Below the pieces are notes generated by a model. The model saw only the letters and a program-made list of their open reading frames with translations, was not told the DNA's origin and ran no database searches. Both the position numbers and the translations under genes were made by a program. This document shows positions 21,800 to 30,209 of a stretch of 41,134 nucleotides of DNA, piece by piece. The stretch comes from a virus. The stretch lies in the IMG/VR virus record IMGVR_UViG_3300023273_000524, positions 1 to 41,134 of that record. One strand, written 5' to 3'. The first letter of the stretch is position 1. Each line of letters starts with the position of its first letter.

Positions 21800-22215
21800 T
21801 AATCACCTTTTTTTATAAAATTGCCATCTTCGTCTTCGACCCATTCATCTTGAATCTGGGCTGTTATGGGTTTAGGAGTTGGAGTTGATTTAGGAGGCGA
21901 TGCTTTTGGTTTTGCGGGAACAACTTCTTCATCAAACGCCATCAACTCTTCTTGTTCTGCTTGTGTTAGCTCTTCAGTTTGAGCTGCACTTTTTTCATGT
22001 TGTACAGGTTCACTTCCTGTACTATAATAATCCTTTACAACTTCTTCTCGTTTACGGATAATTTTTCCACCTGGTCCTAGCTCGTCGCCTCTAGCATTTA
22101 CTCTAGCATTGCCGACGGCAGGAGTAAGTTCATTTCTTTTAATCAACATATCTAAGTCTACAACTCTGCCTTGCATACTTCTGTATGTTTTACGACCTTT
22201 TTGTCTAGTTCCCAT
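21799..22215 (-). CDS. Conserved phage protein of unknown function (138 aa)
   Basis: The N-terminal half is basic and conserved in marine T4-like phages (KGRKTYRSMQGRVVDLDMLI, ELTPAVGNARVNARGDELGP). The C-terminal half is acidic and Pro/Lys-rich, likely disordered, and ends in an acidic tail with WVEDEDGNFIKKGD. No catalytic motif is seen. GGAG lies before ATG 22215, and a strong promoter lies about 15 bases upstream of the site, so this is the first gene of the operon that continues with the co-chaperonin and MazG-like genes. The name and role of the family are unknown to me. Confidence 0.75.
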   Translation of the reverse strand: MGTRQKGRKTYRSMQGRVVDLDMLIKRNELTPAVGNARVNARGDELGPGGKIIRKREEVVKDYYSTGSEPVQHEKSAAQTEELTQAEQEELMAFDEEVVPAKPKASPPKSTPTPKPITAQIQDEWVEDEDGNFIKKGD

Positions 22216-22236
22216 GTTTACGTATCTCCAATTATT

Positions 22237-22265
22237 ATACTATAACTACTTATGACATATGTCAA
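22237..22265 (-). promoter_or_regulatory. Sigma70-type promoter TTGACA-N17-TAGTAT with overlapping palindrome
   Basis: Minus-strand TTGACA (22260-22265) and TAGTAT (22237-22242) at 17-base spacing, identical in boxes and spacing to the dexA promoter. A perfect 12-base palindrome TGACATATGTCA (22253-22264) overlaps the -35 box and could be an operator. The start near 22230 gives a short leader with GGAG before ATG 22215. The promoter lies at the very end of the B12-type radical SAM gene. Confidence 0.75.
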
Positions 22266-24123
22266 GTGGTTTTTTATTTTTTGATGCATTGCATTTCCAG
22301 TATCCTATTTTTCTTTGATAATGATATGCTGTTCTGTGCCAATCATTTGTTGGTGTTGTCTTATCAAAATGATCAATATGTATACGATCTGCATCAATAC
22401 CTACCATATCACGTGCAACTTCTTTTAAAACAGTTACAGTAATAGGATATTCTATATCTTTTTCTCTGCACATTCTAAGATTGAGAGCAACGATATCACG
22501 TACTTTCCATTCCGATATTAGTTTTGTACTTAATAAAAAGTTATATAAATCTGTTTCTAGTCTATATACTGCTTTACTTATCCTTGCACTACTTGCGCCT
22601 TTGTATTCCCAAAGCATATCGTCTTCACCAAATGCTTGTCTACCCCACAATGCACGTTTTGCATATACATCTTCAAAACTTTTTTTAGTTTCTATGTATT
22701 CGTCATGTAATAATCCCGGATTGTGTTTGATCCATTCAAATAGTTTATAATACAGGTCAGTTTCTAAAATATTTTGCTTACGCATGTACTTAGCAAGATA
22801 ATGTCCCCAACCATAGTAATACATTAATATTACTAACCAACTATACATGTGCCCTTCGATAACTGTATCGTGGTCTGCTGTGTCTGTAGCGTATATTACA
22901 TCAGTGTATTCCGTAATATATTTTTCATCTGCATCTAAATACACAGTGTCTAATGCTATCTTACGCACATCTAAACCATGCTGCTCTTGATATGTTTTGT
23001 TACCCATTGGAGAGTTGTCAGTAACAACTAATGGGTGTATCATGAGATAGTTGTCTTGTCCTGCATCTATAAGTTGCTGTATACCAGACTTTAAACTATC
23101 GAATGTTTCTCCAGGCAATGGCCATATAAGTTCGCTATAAGTTTTAATACCATCTTTTTTATACTGATCAAAATATTTTTTAAGTTCGTCAAAGTCCAAA
23201 TTAAATCTATCTACATGTTCTAATGTATCATCGTTAAAACTTTGTAATGCTACTGTAATACCTTTGAAAATATCAACGCCACTATCGTGTGCATATTTTG
23301 CTATCGCATAGTTTTTATCGTGATTATTTTTACTCCAAGTTGCATCCCACCATTTGGGGTATCCGTATTTTTTCTTTGTTTCTAATACGTGTTGTGTTAG
23401 TTCATAATCTCTATCCAACATGCCCCAGTTGCTATCGCACACGCTAACATATTCAATACGGTTTTTACCCATCCATTCTATTTCTGCTTTACAACGTTCC
23501 ATATCAAACAATGTAAGTTTATTCCAGTAACTTTCACCTATATCACAAAAGCTGCAATGGTATGGGCAGCCCCGCAAACTTTCCCAAGTAACTTGAAACA
23601 TGGTGTCCTCAGGATACTTTGCCATAATAGGTTCATAAAAGCCTTCTAGTATAGGCGAAGGTATATCATTTATGTTTTTCCTACGCACTGCTGGCTCTGG
23701 CATATGATACAGTGTTTGTACGTTTGGTATAGTTTCCCAATCGTCGCCTGCAAGTATGCTTTTAAATGCTTCTTCACCTTCGCCATGTACAAACGCATCA
23801 AACATAGGATGCTTGTCAAAAAAGTCAGGATCGTATTTGTTTATTTGTGGGCCGCCTGTTATAACTTTGCACTGTCTAAACTTGCGTTTGATTTGTTTTG
23901 CGAGTTCTCTATTGTATTCCCAGTTCCATACATAACTACTCATAGCAACTAGATCAGGAGATTCCATAGTTGCTGCATAATCTACAGGTTCTGTTTTTTC
24001 TATTAGTACATCTTTGAGTGTCCAGTTGTCGTTTTTACCATAGCACCATTGATAACCTATTGCAAGTGGTAAAAATTTATTTGGTCCATGATTATCACTT
24101 GCTTGAATCAAGTATATATTCAT
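22246..24123 (-). CDS. B12-binding-type radical SAM protein (625 aa)
   Basis: The N-terminal ~150 residues read as a cobalamin-binding-like Rossmann domain (DLVAMSSYVWNWEYNRELAK, KVITGGPQINKYDPDFF, FVHGEGEEAF), the usual partner of class B radical SAM enzymes; it lacks the DxHxxG motif, as many of these do. The radical SAM core follows, with RGCPYHCSFC (Cys186, Cys190, Cys193, CX3CX2C) and a downstream barrel (CDSNWGMLDRDYEL, TVALQSFNDDTLEHV, LIWPLPGETFDSL). The last ~220 residues are a Tyr/Trp-rich helical domain that I cannot assign. Related enzymes often methylate unactivated carbons or rearrange skeletons; the substrate here is unknown. The start overlaps the DnaE-like gene as ATGA. Confidence 0.88.
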   Translation of the reverse strand: MNIYLIQASDNHGPNKFLPLAIGYQWCYGKNDNWTLKDVLIEKTEPVDYAATMESPDLVAMSSYVWNWEYNRELAKQIKRKFRQCKVITGGPQINKYDPDFFDKHPMFDAFVHGEGEEAFKSILAGDDWETIPNVQTLYHMPEPAVRRKNINDIPSPILEGFYEPIMAKYPEDTMFQVTWESLRGCPYHCSFCDIGESYWNKLTLFDMERCKAEIEWMGKNRIEYVSVCDSNWGMLDRDYELTQHVLETKKKYGYPKWWDATWSKNNHDKNYAIAKYAHDSGVDIFKGITVALQSFNDDTLEHVDRFNLDFDELKKYFDQYKKDGIKTYSELIWPLPGETFDSLKSGIQQLIDAGQDNYLMIHPLVVTDNSPMGNKTYQEQHGLDVRKIALDTVYLDADEKYITEYTDVIYATDTADHDTVIEGHMYSWLVILMYYYGWGHYLAKYMRKQNILETDLYYKLFEWIKHNPGLLHDEYIETKKSFEDVYAKRALWGRQAFGEDDMLWEYKGASSARISKAVYRLETDLYNFLLSTKLISEWKVRDIVALNLRMCREKDIEYPITVTVLKEVARDMVGIDADRIHIDHFDKTTPTNDWHRTAYHYQRKIGYWKCNASKNKKPLDICHK

Positions 24124-24677
24124 CGCAGGAATTCACGCCAATCTAAATTGTATTTAATACTGTCAATACGATGCACTCCAATCAAATACAGCACATAACT
24201 TGCTACACTTGATCCACGTCCTACACCCCATACAATGTTATTCTCACGCATAAAGTCTACAAGATACACCATATAGCGTAGCAGATCAAACATACCACGC
24301 TCTCTAAACGCTTCGAGTTCTTCGCAAACTCTAGTCCATTCTACTGTTTCTTGCATGTCATACGCATCAAAGATTTGCATATTGAGCATTAGGCGTGACA
24401 TTATATCTGCACCTATATCAAGTTCTTTATATTTGTCAGGCATAAACCATTCGCTTTGACATACACCGTCAAAAGTCTTTTGATCTACATCTAATGGGAT
24501 ATACTTTTGTAGTTTATCAAAGCCTTGCTCTTCCATAGCGGCATTGAATTTGTCTATTTCATCAGATTCGCTACACAGCACAACGTGTACTTTGTCAGCA
24601 TTACCTGAATAGATCATGTTAATTAAGTCTTTGTTTGTAAACCGTGGGATACCGAGAGTGTCTGTTTTCATTAGCAT
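24120..24677 (-). CDS. DnaE-like (DNA polymerase III alpha) fragment protein (185 aa)
   Basis: The last ~60 residues match the start of the DnaE palm: YMVYLVDFMRENNIVWGVGR then GSSVASYVLYLIG, ending IKYNLDWREFLR. In bacterial DnaE this GxGRGSxxxS segment (here 151-160) is followed at once by the PD(I/F)DxD catalytic aspartates, but here the protein stops just before them, so it cannot be a polymerase alone. The N-terminal ~120 residues are helical and unassigned (VHVVLCSESDEIDKFNAAME). Similar short proteins, annotated as PolIII-alpha-like, occur in marine T4-like phages, from memory. No ribosome site is obvious before ATG 24677; a second ATG is two codons in. Confidence 0.75.
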   Translation of the reverse strand: MLMKTDTLGIPRFTNKDLINMIYSGNADKVHVVLCSESDEIDKFNAAMEEQGFDKLQKYIPLDVDQKTFDGVCQSEWFMPDKYKELDIGADIMSRLMLNMQIFDAYDMQETVEWTRVCEELEAFRERGMFDLLRYMVYLVDFMRENNIVWGVGRGSSVASYVLYLIGVHRIDSIKYNLDWREFLR

Positions 24678-24686
24678 ACAGTAAGT

Positions 24687-24923
24687 TTAACTTACATTTA
24701 TTAAATCGTCAAGTGAATTATCTTCTTGATCTTCAATTTGTTTTCTTCTAGCTGCTGCTCTACGAGTTTCTATTTCAAGTTTGTAGCCATCTATTAACAA
24801 AATTATCTGCTGTCTTACATCAGAATTATCGGTTATGAAATACATATGATTCAACTTGAGTAGCTTTTCTTCAAGTTGTGTATCTGTAAACTCACTTAAA
24901 TCAGGCTGATGAGGATGTATCAT
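24687..24923 (-). CDS. Small conserved phage protein (78 aa)
   Basis: A 78-aa charged helical protein starting MIHPHQPDLSEFTDTQLEEK, with a middle helix likely to form a coiled coil (LLIDGYKLEIETRRAAARRK) and an acidic end. The MIHPHQPDLS start is characteristic of a small protein conserved in marine T4-like phages with no known role, from memory. It overlaps the fibre gene upstream as ATGA. A possible small structural or assembly factor. Confidence 0.7.
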   Translation of the reverse strand: MIHPHQPDLSEFTDTQLEEKLLKLNHMYFITDNSDVRQQIILLIDGYKLEIETRRAAARRKQIEDQEDNSLDDLINVS

Positions 24924-25510
24924 ACGTTTGCAAATGTTCCTAAATATTGTAGGAAAACATTTGTTCCATTATCATATGTAAATGCTTTGACAAGATGACT
25001 ACGAGTTACTACTGTATTTGTTGTAATAGCTGCGCCGCCGCCAAACTCAGTGCTTCCGTCAACTCTCATCTGACTTGCACCTGCACTATAAGTTGATGCA
25101 AAAGTTACTGTTCTATTAACAGCACCGTCGCCATACACTTGTATCAACATTTCAGCATATTCATTATTTGTAGGCCAATCTTCAAGTGTTAATGTAACAT
25201 CGTTTGAAGCTACTATCGTATAAAAATGTCCAGCATCAAAACTCAACGGCGTAGCACTACTGACATTAGTAGGACCAACGTGTGTTGTAGTTTCTTGTAG
25301 CTTGGTATATCTAGAAAGAGTGTTTTCAAAAAATACGTTGTCTGCATTTGTTTTAGCAGTATTATCCTGCAAGGTTTCAATTTCACTTTTTGCACTCGTG
25401 AAGTTTGTTTTTATAATGTTGAAGTTATCTCTAAATCCTTGACTATTATTATCCTGTCCAGCGACTGGATATGTATCGTCGATTGTATCGGGTACAATAT
25501 TACTTGCCAT
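24920..25510 (-). CDS. Probable virion fibre or baseplate protein (196 aa)
   Basis: Residues 1-45 carry a variant of the fibre N-terminal module (PDTIDDTYPVAGQDNNSQGF then RDNFNIIKTNF). The rest is a beta-rich Ser/Thr/Asn domain (HFYTIVASNDVTLTLEDWPT, QVYGDGAVNRTVTFASTYSA) typical of fibre or collar proteins in marine phages. A GAGGA site lies before ATG 25510, preceded by the best TATAAATA box in the window, so it is probably a late structural gene. Function by composition and context. Confidence 0.72.
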   Translation of the reverse strand: MASNIVPDTIDDTYPVAGQDNNSQGFRDNFNIIKTNFTSAKSEIETLQDNTAKTNADNVFFENTLSRYTKLQETTTHVGPTNVSSATPLSFDAGHFYTIVASNDVTLTLEDWPTNNEYAEMLIQVYGDGAVNRTVTFASTYSAGASQMRVDGSTEFGGGAAITTNTVVTRSHLVKAFTYDNGTNVFLQYLGTFANV

Positions 25511-25531
25511 GTTATTTCCTCTCTAGCAACA

Positions 25532-25540
25532 GTATTTATA
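25532..25540 (-). promoter_or_regulatory. Late promoter TATAAATAC
   Basis: Minus-strand TATAAATAC is an exact match to the T4 late promoter consensus TATAAATA. It overlaps the stop codon of the 1307-aa gene and is followed by GAGAGGA and ATG 25510 at a normal distance. It supports a gp55/gp33-type late transcription system in this phage. Confidence 0.7.
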
Positions 25541-28500
25541 CATTTAGTTTGTAATCATTAAACAGAATGAACTGTTGGTTTTCGTTATTTTCTGTTCTAT
25601 CAACTATATATCTATCTATGTCATAATCTAGCTGACTAAAATCAAAGTTTGCATTTTTAATATTCTCAATAATACTTGCACTTGTTCCTGGTTTGCAATA
25701 ACATATAGGCATTGCTGTTATATAATCAAGCTCTTGACCAGTAGTTGTTTGACTACTTCTCATCCATAAAGGTAAAAACTGTCTATCATTTGCACCAATA
25801 TCAGCAATACGTTTTCTCATATTTCCTATGTTACTAATAAATCTTTTTACATTTTGAGTTTGACTTGTTTTTACACCAACATTGTCAACTGTTAGTACAT
25901 TTGTTTTTGGCCTAAATCTAAATGGGTCTCCACTTGATGTTGATGTGGTTGAACTGCTTCTAACAACAACCACTAGTCCTGAGTTTAAAACTATTTCAAG
26001 TTGTCCAAGTGCTGGAACATCAACTTCACCACTTCGTGTCGTAATAGAAATACTACCACTACTAGCAGCTATTCTTACTGGATCACCTTCACGCATTGTT
26101 ATACGAAACGTATCGAGTCCGATCTCTGCTGCACTTTGATCATCTTTAACTTCAAGTTTAACTTGATTTATTTTTAAATCGTTTGCAGTAGGCGATGTTA
26201 TCGATACTGCTGTATTACCTTTGGTTGGCTGTTGTGGGTCTGTTATTTCAACATACACAACTTCATATAAAACTTCATTTGTTCCTTCTTTTTTAGCAAC
26301 TGCACTTTTTAAGTTTCCAAATACAAAACGTTTGCGTTTATGATTTAATGCTGTACTAGCAACAAAGTTAGCTAACTTTTTAGATTCAACGCCTGCATAT
26401 ACCAACGTTGTTAAGTCTTTCTTAAGACCAAAGTTTTCATCGTAGGGACGATATATACTTTCAGGTGTAAATATTGTGTAATCGTTGATAAAGTTGTTAA
26501 AAACTGTACGCTGTGATGGTTTTAAGTATGGCTTGATAAACACATTTGAATATACTTTATCATCTGTATCTGTAACATTTAGTGTAAACTCTTGTATACT
26601 GTTACTATAACCAAACAAATCACGTACTAGAACTTTGAATACATATTTTCTATCAATGGTTGTAGTGCTATTATCAAATGTTGTTGTTCTAGTATCAATA
26701 GTGGTCAAACCTAATGTTGTTCCAGTTGTATACTGATTGGGCTTTCCAACTATTTCGCCATCACGTTTTAGTGTTAATCCGTTGGGCAACTTTCCTCCAA
26801 CTAAATCATATCTTAAATTACTACCTGCCAACGTAGTATTAGCCACTAGTTGTAAGTAACTTGTTCTATTAGCAGGAATAGTACCCAAGTCTGGCTTGGT
26901 TATCCATGCTACTGTACTATCAACTTCTCCTAATATATTTACAGTGAATGTTTTTATAGTGCTTATAGTATCAACATTTGTTACACCGATTTTTTTAGTA
27001 ATCAGTGTATCTTTAAACACTCCTAATGTAATCTGCGGACCTGATTGTTCGTCTAACGTATTTGATAGATTAAATGCACGTTGCAGTGTGTTATCTAAAA
27101 ATACTTTAAAGAACTGTTGCCCACGAGTTATTTCCAAGTTTCCATACACACTGTCATCGGTATGAAACAGGTTTTGATTCATAATAGTACTTTCAACAAT
27201 AGAGTTACGTGGGATATCAAATATTAGTTGTGTAGGTGTTGAGCTTACTCTTTTGTACAAGTATGTAGTATCAATCCCTTTGCCTGCTAGCCAAGTTTCA
27301 AAATCTGCTACATAATCGCCCGTATCAACTATATTAGCAACACCGTAGTTTAAATCTAAGTTTCCTGAACTATCACCAGCATCGATAGTGTATCTTACCA
27401 TAGTATGCCATTTGCGTGTAATAGTTGTTCCAAGAATGTTTTGTTTATCATTATCTACTAAAGTATATGCTTCAGATGCACTATATTTTAGTGTTTTATT
27501 TTTCCAAGCATCTACTCTATTATCGCCGTCATCAAGTATGTATATATAATCCTGTCCAATGGCATTATTATATGCAGTTTTAATACGTTTAGCTTTGTAT
27601 GTTGGCTCTAAAGGTCTACTAAGATTTAATAAGTCGTATTCAGAATTTTCATTGTTAACACTTCTTACAGTGTAACTTAGATTATCAATAACTATGTCTT
27701 GCTCAATGAGGCTTAATAGATCGTCGACACCGTCGTCCCTACTAATAGGAAGTTTATTTATTTTTATTTGAGATGTGCCAGTGAGTGTATCTTCATATAC
27801 ACCGATATTTATTTCTACTACATCATCGCTATCTACTTCTTGTCTCAATGCTTCAACAGTAAACTTGTATTCTCTATTAACAGCGGGTTGATATGGTATT
27901 GTTCCTGCTAGTTCTCCTGTGATTCCATCGAGTACTAACCCTGGAGGTAGTACACTTGGAGTACCATCGTCATTAAATGGTTGTTGATTGTAGCTTATTT
28001 GACCTAGTAAGGAGTTTGGATCGTATACATCCAAGAAGATGGTAACATAGTTTTCTGCTCTCTTAACTCCAAGATTTCCAGATGTTAGCCATACTGGTTT
28101 GCGTAGATATGTATTATCTGCTGTAAATAATCCTGTGGCAGCTTTCATTATAGTATTGTCTGCACGTAAGAAATCATCTCCTACAACAAAAATACTAAAC
28201 TCACGTTTGCTAAAACTAGTATCATCTTCGACTGTTACAGAAAAGGTATACTTGCGATTTAGTTTTGTTGGACGTCTCGTTGGTGTACTAAATCCATAAA
28301 ATGTAGTGTCATAAAAATAACTATCGTAGCCATCGTCGTCCAATACAACCAAGTCCAATGGTACAGTATCGTACTCGCCGGTGTCATACCCTGCTGCGTC
28401 ATCCACATCCAAAGATAATAATGGATCAACAATACCTGATATTTTTCCATCCTCTGTAAGTTTCAGACCTGGAGGCAACTCTCCGTCTTCATCTGCAATA

Positions 28501-29459
28501 AAATATCTTAGACTTTGTCCAGTTGTTAAATCTCTATCTATTGCTTCTAACTGAAAGTCAACTATGCTGCTGTCTAAAATAAAGTAAGCAATATTAAGTC
28601 TATCTGGAGGAGTTGTACTATAAGTAGCATCAACCAGTTCCCAAATATTTTCGCTGTCATTATAAACTTTTATTTGAAAGTCAAATGTATCATCAAAAAT
28701 GTGAACCCATATCTGATCTTCAAACGGTGATATTGGAGGTGTTTTACTTACAACATAATCTAGTGGCTTCCATACCATTGCAACTTCGTCCCAATATCTT
28801 AATACTAGATTTAATCCGTCGTTGCTTTTATTGGTGTTGAACCAAAAATCATCTATGTTAGGATTAGGCACAGTACTTGAAATAGCAAGTGTTTTATCAT
28901 TACCAAGTATGCCTTGTATTTGTGTTGTGTTTATTCTATACCAGCGTGTATCGACTTTATACCAAAACTGTTTTAAACTGCTTACATAAGCATAGTCGCC
29001 ACTATTACCTGTTTCTCTACTCGGAATAGTTTCGTACACATCAACATCAACAGCCAACCAACTGCTACCAGCATTTGATTCATATATTCCCCACTCGGTA
29101 TTAAGAGTATCGACCCAGTATTGATTTCTGAAACTTCTAGTTAATCCTAGTTCACCTTCGGGTGTTTGCCACACAGGAGCATCGGCTCCTTCAACTACGA
29201 TTTTGTAAGTTCTGTCAGCTATTCCTTCAATATTACTTGCTCTCAAAACAAACTCAAACTCAGTGGTTTTACTAACTTCGACTGCAACACCTTTTATACG
29301 ATAATCATTAATACGAAGTCCAGTTGGCAATGCACCAGATATCAGCGTAACTGTTATATCACTTGTTTCTTCTAGCGGTAATGCAATGCTAACATCAGTT
29401 CTTTCTTGTATACTTGCAAGTTCTGATCCTGATATTTTAGTCCAGCTTGGTAGTGCCAT
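25536..29459 (-). CDS. Large virion protein with Ig-like (He_PIG-type) repeats (1307 aa)
   Basis: A very large Ser/Thr/Asp-rich protein with at least four copies of the putative-Ig signature LPxGL...G.I.G: near residues 43-57 (ALPTGLRINDYRIKG), about 325 (LPPGLKLTEDGKISG), about 505 (LPPGLVLDGITGELAG) and about 890 (LPNGLTLKRDGEIVG). Each is followed by a strand ending in FxVxVxD, as in cadherin/He_PIG domains. No signal peptide or membrane segment is present. Proteins like this in marine T4-like phages are virion fibres or surface-adhesion structures. A GGGG site lies before ATG 29459. It probably contacts carbohydrate or protein on the host surface. Confidence 0.82.
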   Translation of the reverse strand: MALPSWTKISGSELASIQERTDVSIALPLEETSDITVTLISGALPTGLRINDYRIKGVAVEVSKTTEFEFVLRASNIEGIADRTYKIVVEGADAPVWQTPEGELGLTRSFRNQYWVDTLNTEWGIYESNAGSSWLAVDVDVYETIPSRETGNSGDYAYVSSLKQFWYKVDTRWYRINTTQIQGILGNDKTLAISSTVPNPNIDDFWFNTNKSNDGLNLVLRYWDEVAMVWKPLDYVVSKTPPISPFEDQIWVHIFDDTFDFQIKVYNDSENIWELVDATYSTTPPDRLNIAYFILDSSIVDFQLEAIDRDLTTGQSLRYFIADEDGELPPGLKLTEDGKISGIVDPLLSLDVDDAAGYDTGEYDTVPLDLVVLDDDGYDSYFYDTTFYGFSTPTRRPTKLNRKYTFSVTVEDDTSFSKREFSIFVVGDDFLRADNTIMKAATGLFTADNTYLRKPVWLTSGNLGVKRAENYVTIFLDVYDPNSLLGQISYNQQPFNDDGTPSVLPPGLVLDGITGELAGTIPYQPAVNREYKFTVEALRQEVDSDDVVEINIGVYEDTLTGTSQIKINKLPISRDDGVDDLLSLIEQDIVIDNLSYTVRSVNNENSEYDLLNLSRPLEPTYKAKRIKTAYNNAIGQDYIYILDDGDNRVDAWKNKTLKYSASEAYTLVDNDKQNILGTTITRKWHTMVRYTIDAGDSSGNLDLNYGVANIVDTGDYVADFETWLAGKGIDTTYLYKRVSSTPTQLIFDIPRNSIVESTIMNQNLFHTDDSVYGNLEITRGQQFFKVFLDNTLQRAFNLSNTLDEQSGPQITLGVFKDTLITKKIGVTNVDTISTIKTFTVNILGEVDSTVAWITKPDLGTIPANRTSYLQLVANTTLAGSNLRYDLVGGKLPNGLTLKRDGEIVGKPNQYTTGTTLGLTTIDTRTTTFDNSTTTIDRKYVFKVLVRDLFGYSNSIQEFTLNVTDTDDKVYSNVFIKPYLKPSQRTVFNNFINDYTIFTPESIYRPYDENFGLKKDLTTLVYAGVESKKLANFVASTALNHKRKRFVFGNLKSAVAKKEGTNEVLYEVVYVEITDPQQPTKGNTAVSITSPTANDLKINQVKLEVKDDQSAAEIGLDTFRITMREGDPVRIAASSGSISITTRSGEVDVPALGQLEIVLNSGLVVVVRSSSTTSTSSGDPFRFRPKTNVLTVDNVGVKTSQTQNVKRFISNIGNMRKRIADIGANDRQFLPLWMRSSQTTTGQELDYITAMPICYCKPGTSASIIENIKNANFDFSQLDYDIDRYIVDRTENNENQQFILFNDYKLNV

Positions 29460-29469
29460 TTATATCCCC

Positions 29470-30171
29470 TTACAAAGCTTCATCGAATGTTGCGTTACTA
29501 TTTCCAAAATCAGCAGTGCCATCTGCAGGAGAGAATACATCTTGAGATGTACCAAAGTCAACATCTACTGATTTCAAAATAAAATCAATGATGCTAGTTC
29601 TATTTCTTGTTAGGTCTCCAAAGTCCCATTCAAACGCTTGTTCGAGTTCTGCCATAGTAATATCATTAAGAGAAGTAATGTTAGTAATAGGATTACTATT
29701 AGCATTTAGTGTTGCATTAAGTGTTGGAGTTGTTTCTCTCGAAAGCAAACTATCTATTGTTATACTAGGGGCAACGCCGCCTGCTACTGTTGCTTGTGCA
29801 GCACCAGTACCATTGATTGTAATAAAAGTCGTTGGAGATACAACAGCACTTGTAGTTCCGTCAGTTATTCTAGTATACCCAGTTGCACTAGCTAGATAAA
29901 CATTGTTGCCGTCATCACTAATACGTATACTCATCGTATCTGAATATAATGGATCGACTAATAGTTTTCTAAACTGGAACGTATTTGAAACTTCTTGTGC
30001 AAATATTCCGTAACCAGCATCGCCAATATTTTCTGCTGAGATTTCTGTGACGGCTGATACTTTTAAATCTAGCTCGTCAAAGTTTTGATTTACCTTAATA
30101 AATGCTTCTCGTAAATCATCGCCTGTGCCGTCGTTAGCAAGTAATCCTACATTAATATCTTGAATTGCCAT
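29470..30171 (-). CDS. Tail-fibre-type protein (233 aa)
   Basis: Begins with the fibre N-terminal module (INVGLLANDGTGDDLREAFI then KVNQNFDELDL, residues 6-36) shared with the 2363-aa and 99-aa proteins. The middle is beta-rich (DDGNNVYLASATGYTRITDG), and the end contains an aromatic helix and acidic turn (AELEQAFEWDFGDLTRNRTS). AGGAG lies before ATG 30171, with a GATAAATAT box upstream. The module suggests attachment at the same virion site as its neighbours; the receptor-binding part is unknown. Confidence 0.78.
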   Translation of the reverse strand: MAIQDINVGLLANDGTGDDLREAFIKVNQNFDELDLKVSAVTEISAENIGDAGYGIFAQEVSNTFQFRKLLVDPLYSDTMSIRISDDGNNVYLASATGYTRITDGTTSAVVSPTTFITINGTGAAQATVAGGVAPSITIDSLLSRETTPTLNATLNANSNPITNITSLNDITMAELEQAFEWDFGDLTRNRTSIIDFILKSVDVDFGTSQDVFSPADGTADFGNSNATFDEAL

Positions 30172-30189
30172 GTTAGTCTCCTGTTATAC

Positions 30190-30198
30190 ATATTTATC
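30190..30198 (-). promoter_or_regulatory. Late-promoter-like box GATAAATAT
   Basis: GATAAATAT on the minus strand, followed by AGGAG and ATG 30171, in the 38-base gap between two fibre genes. Same box and same spacing as at 13395, 31596 and 39384. Confidence 0.65.
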
Positions 30199-30209
30199 AG
30201 AAACTAGTA

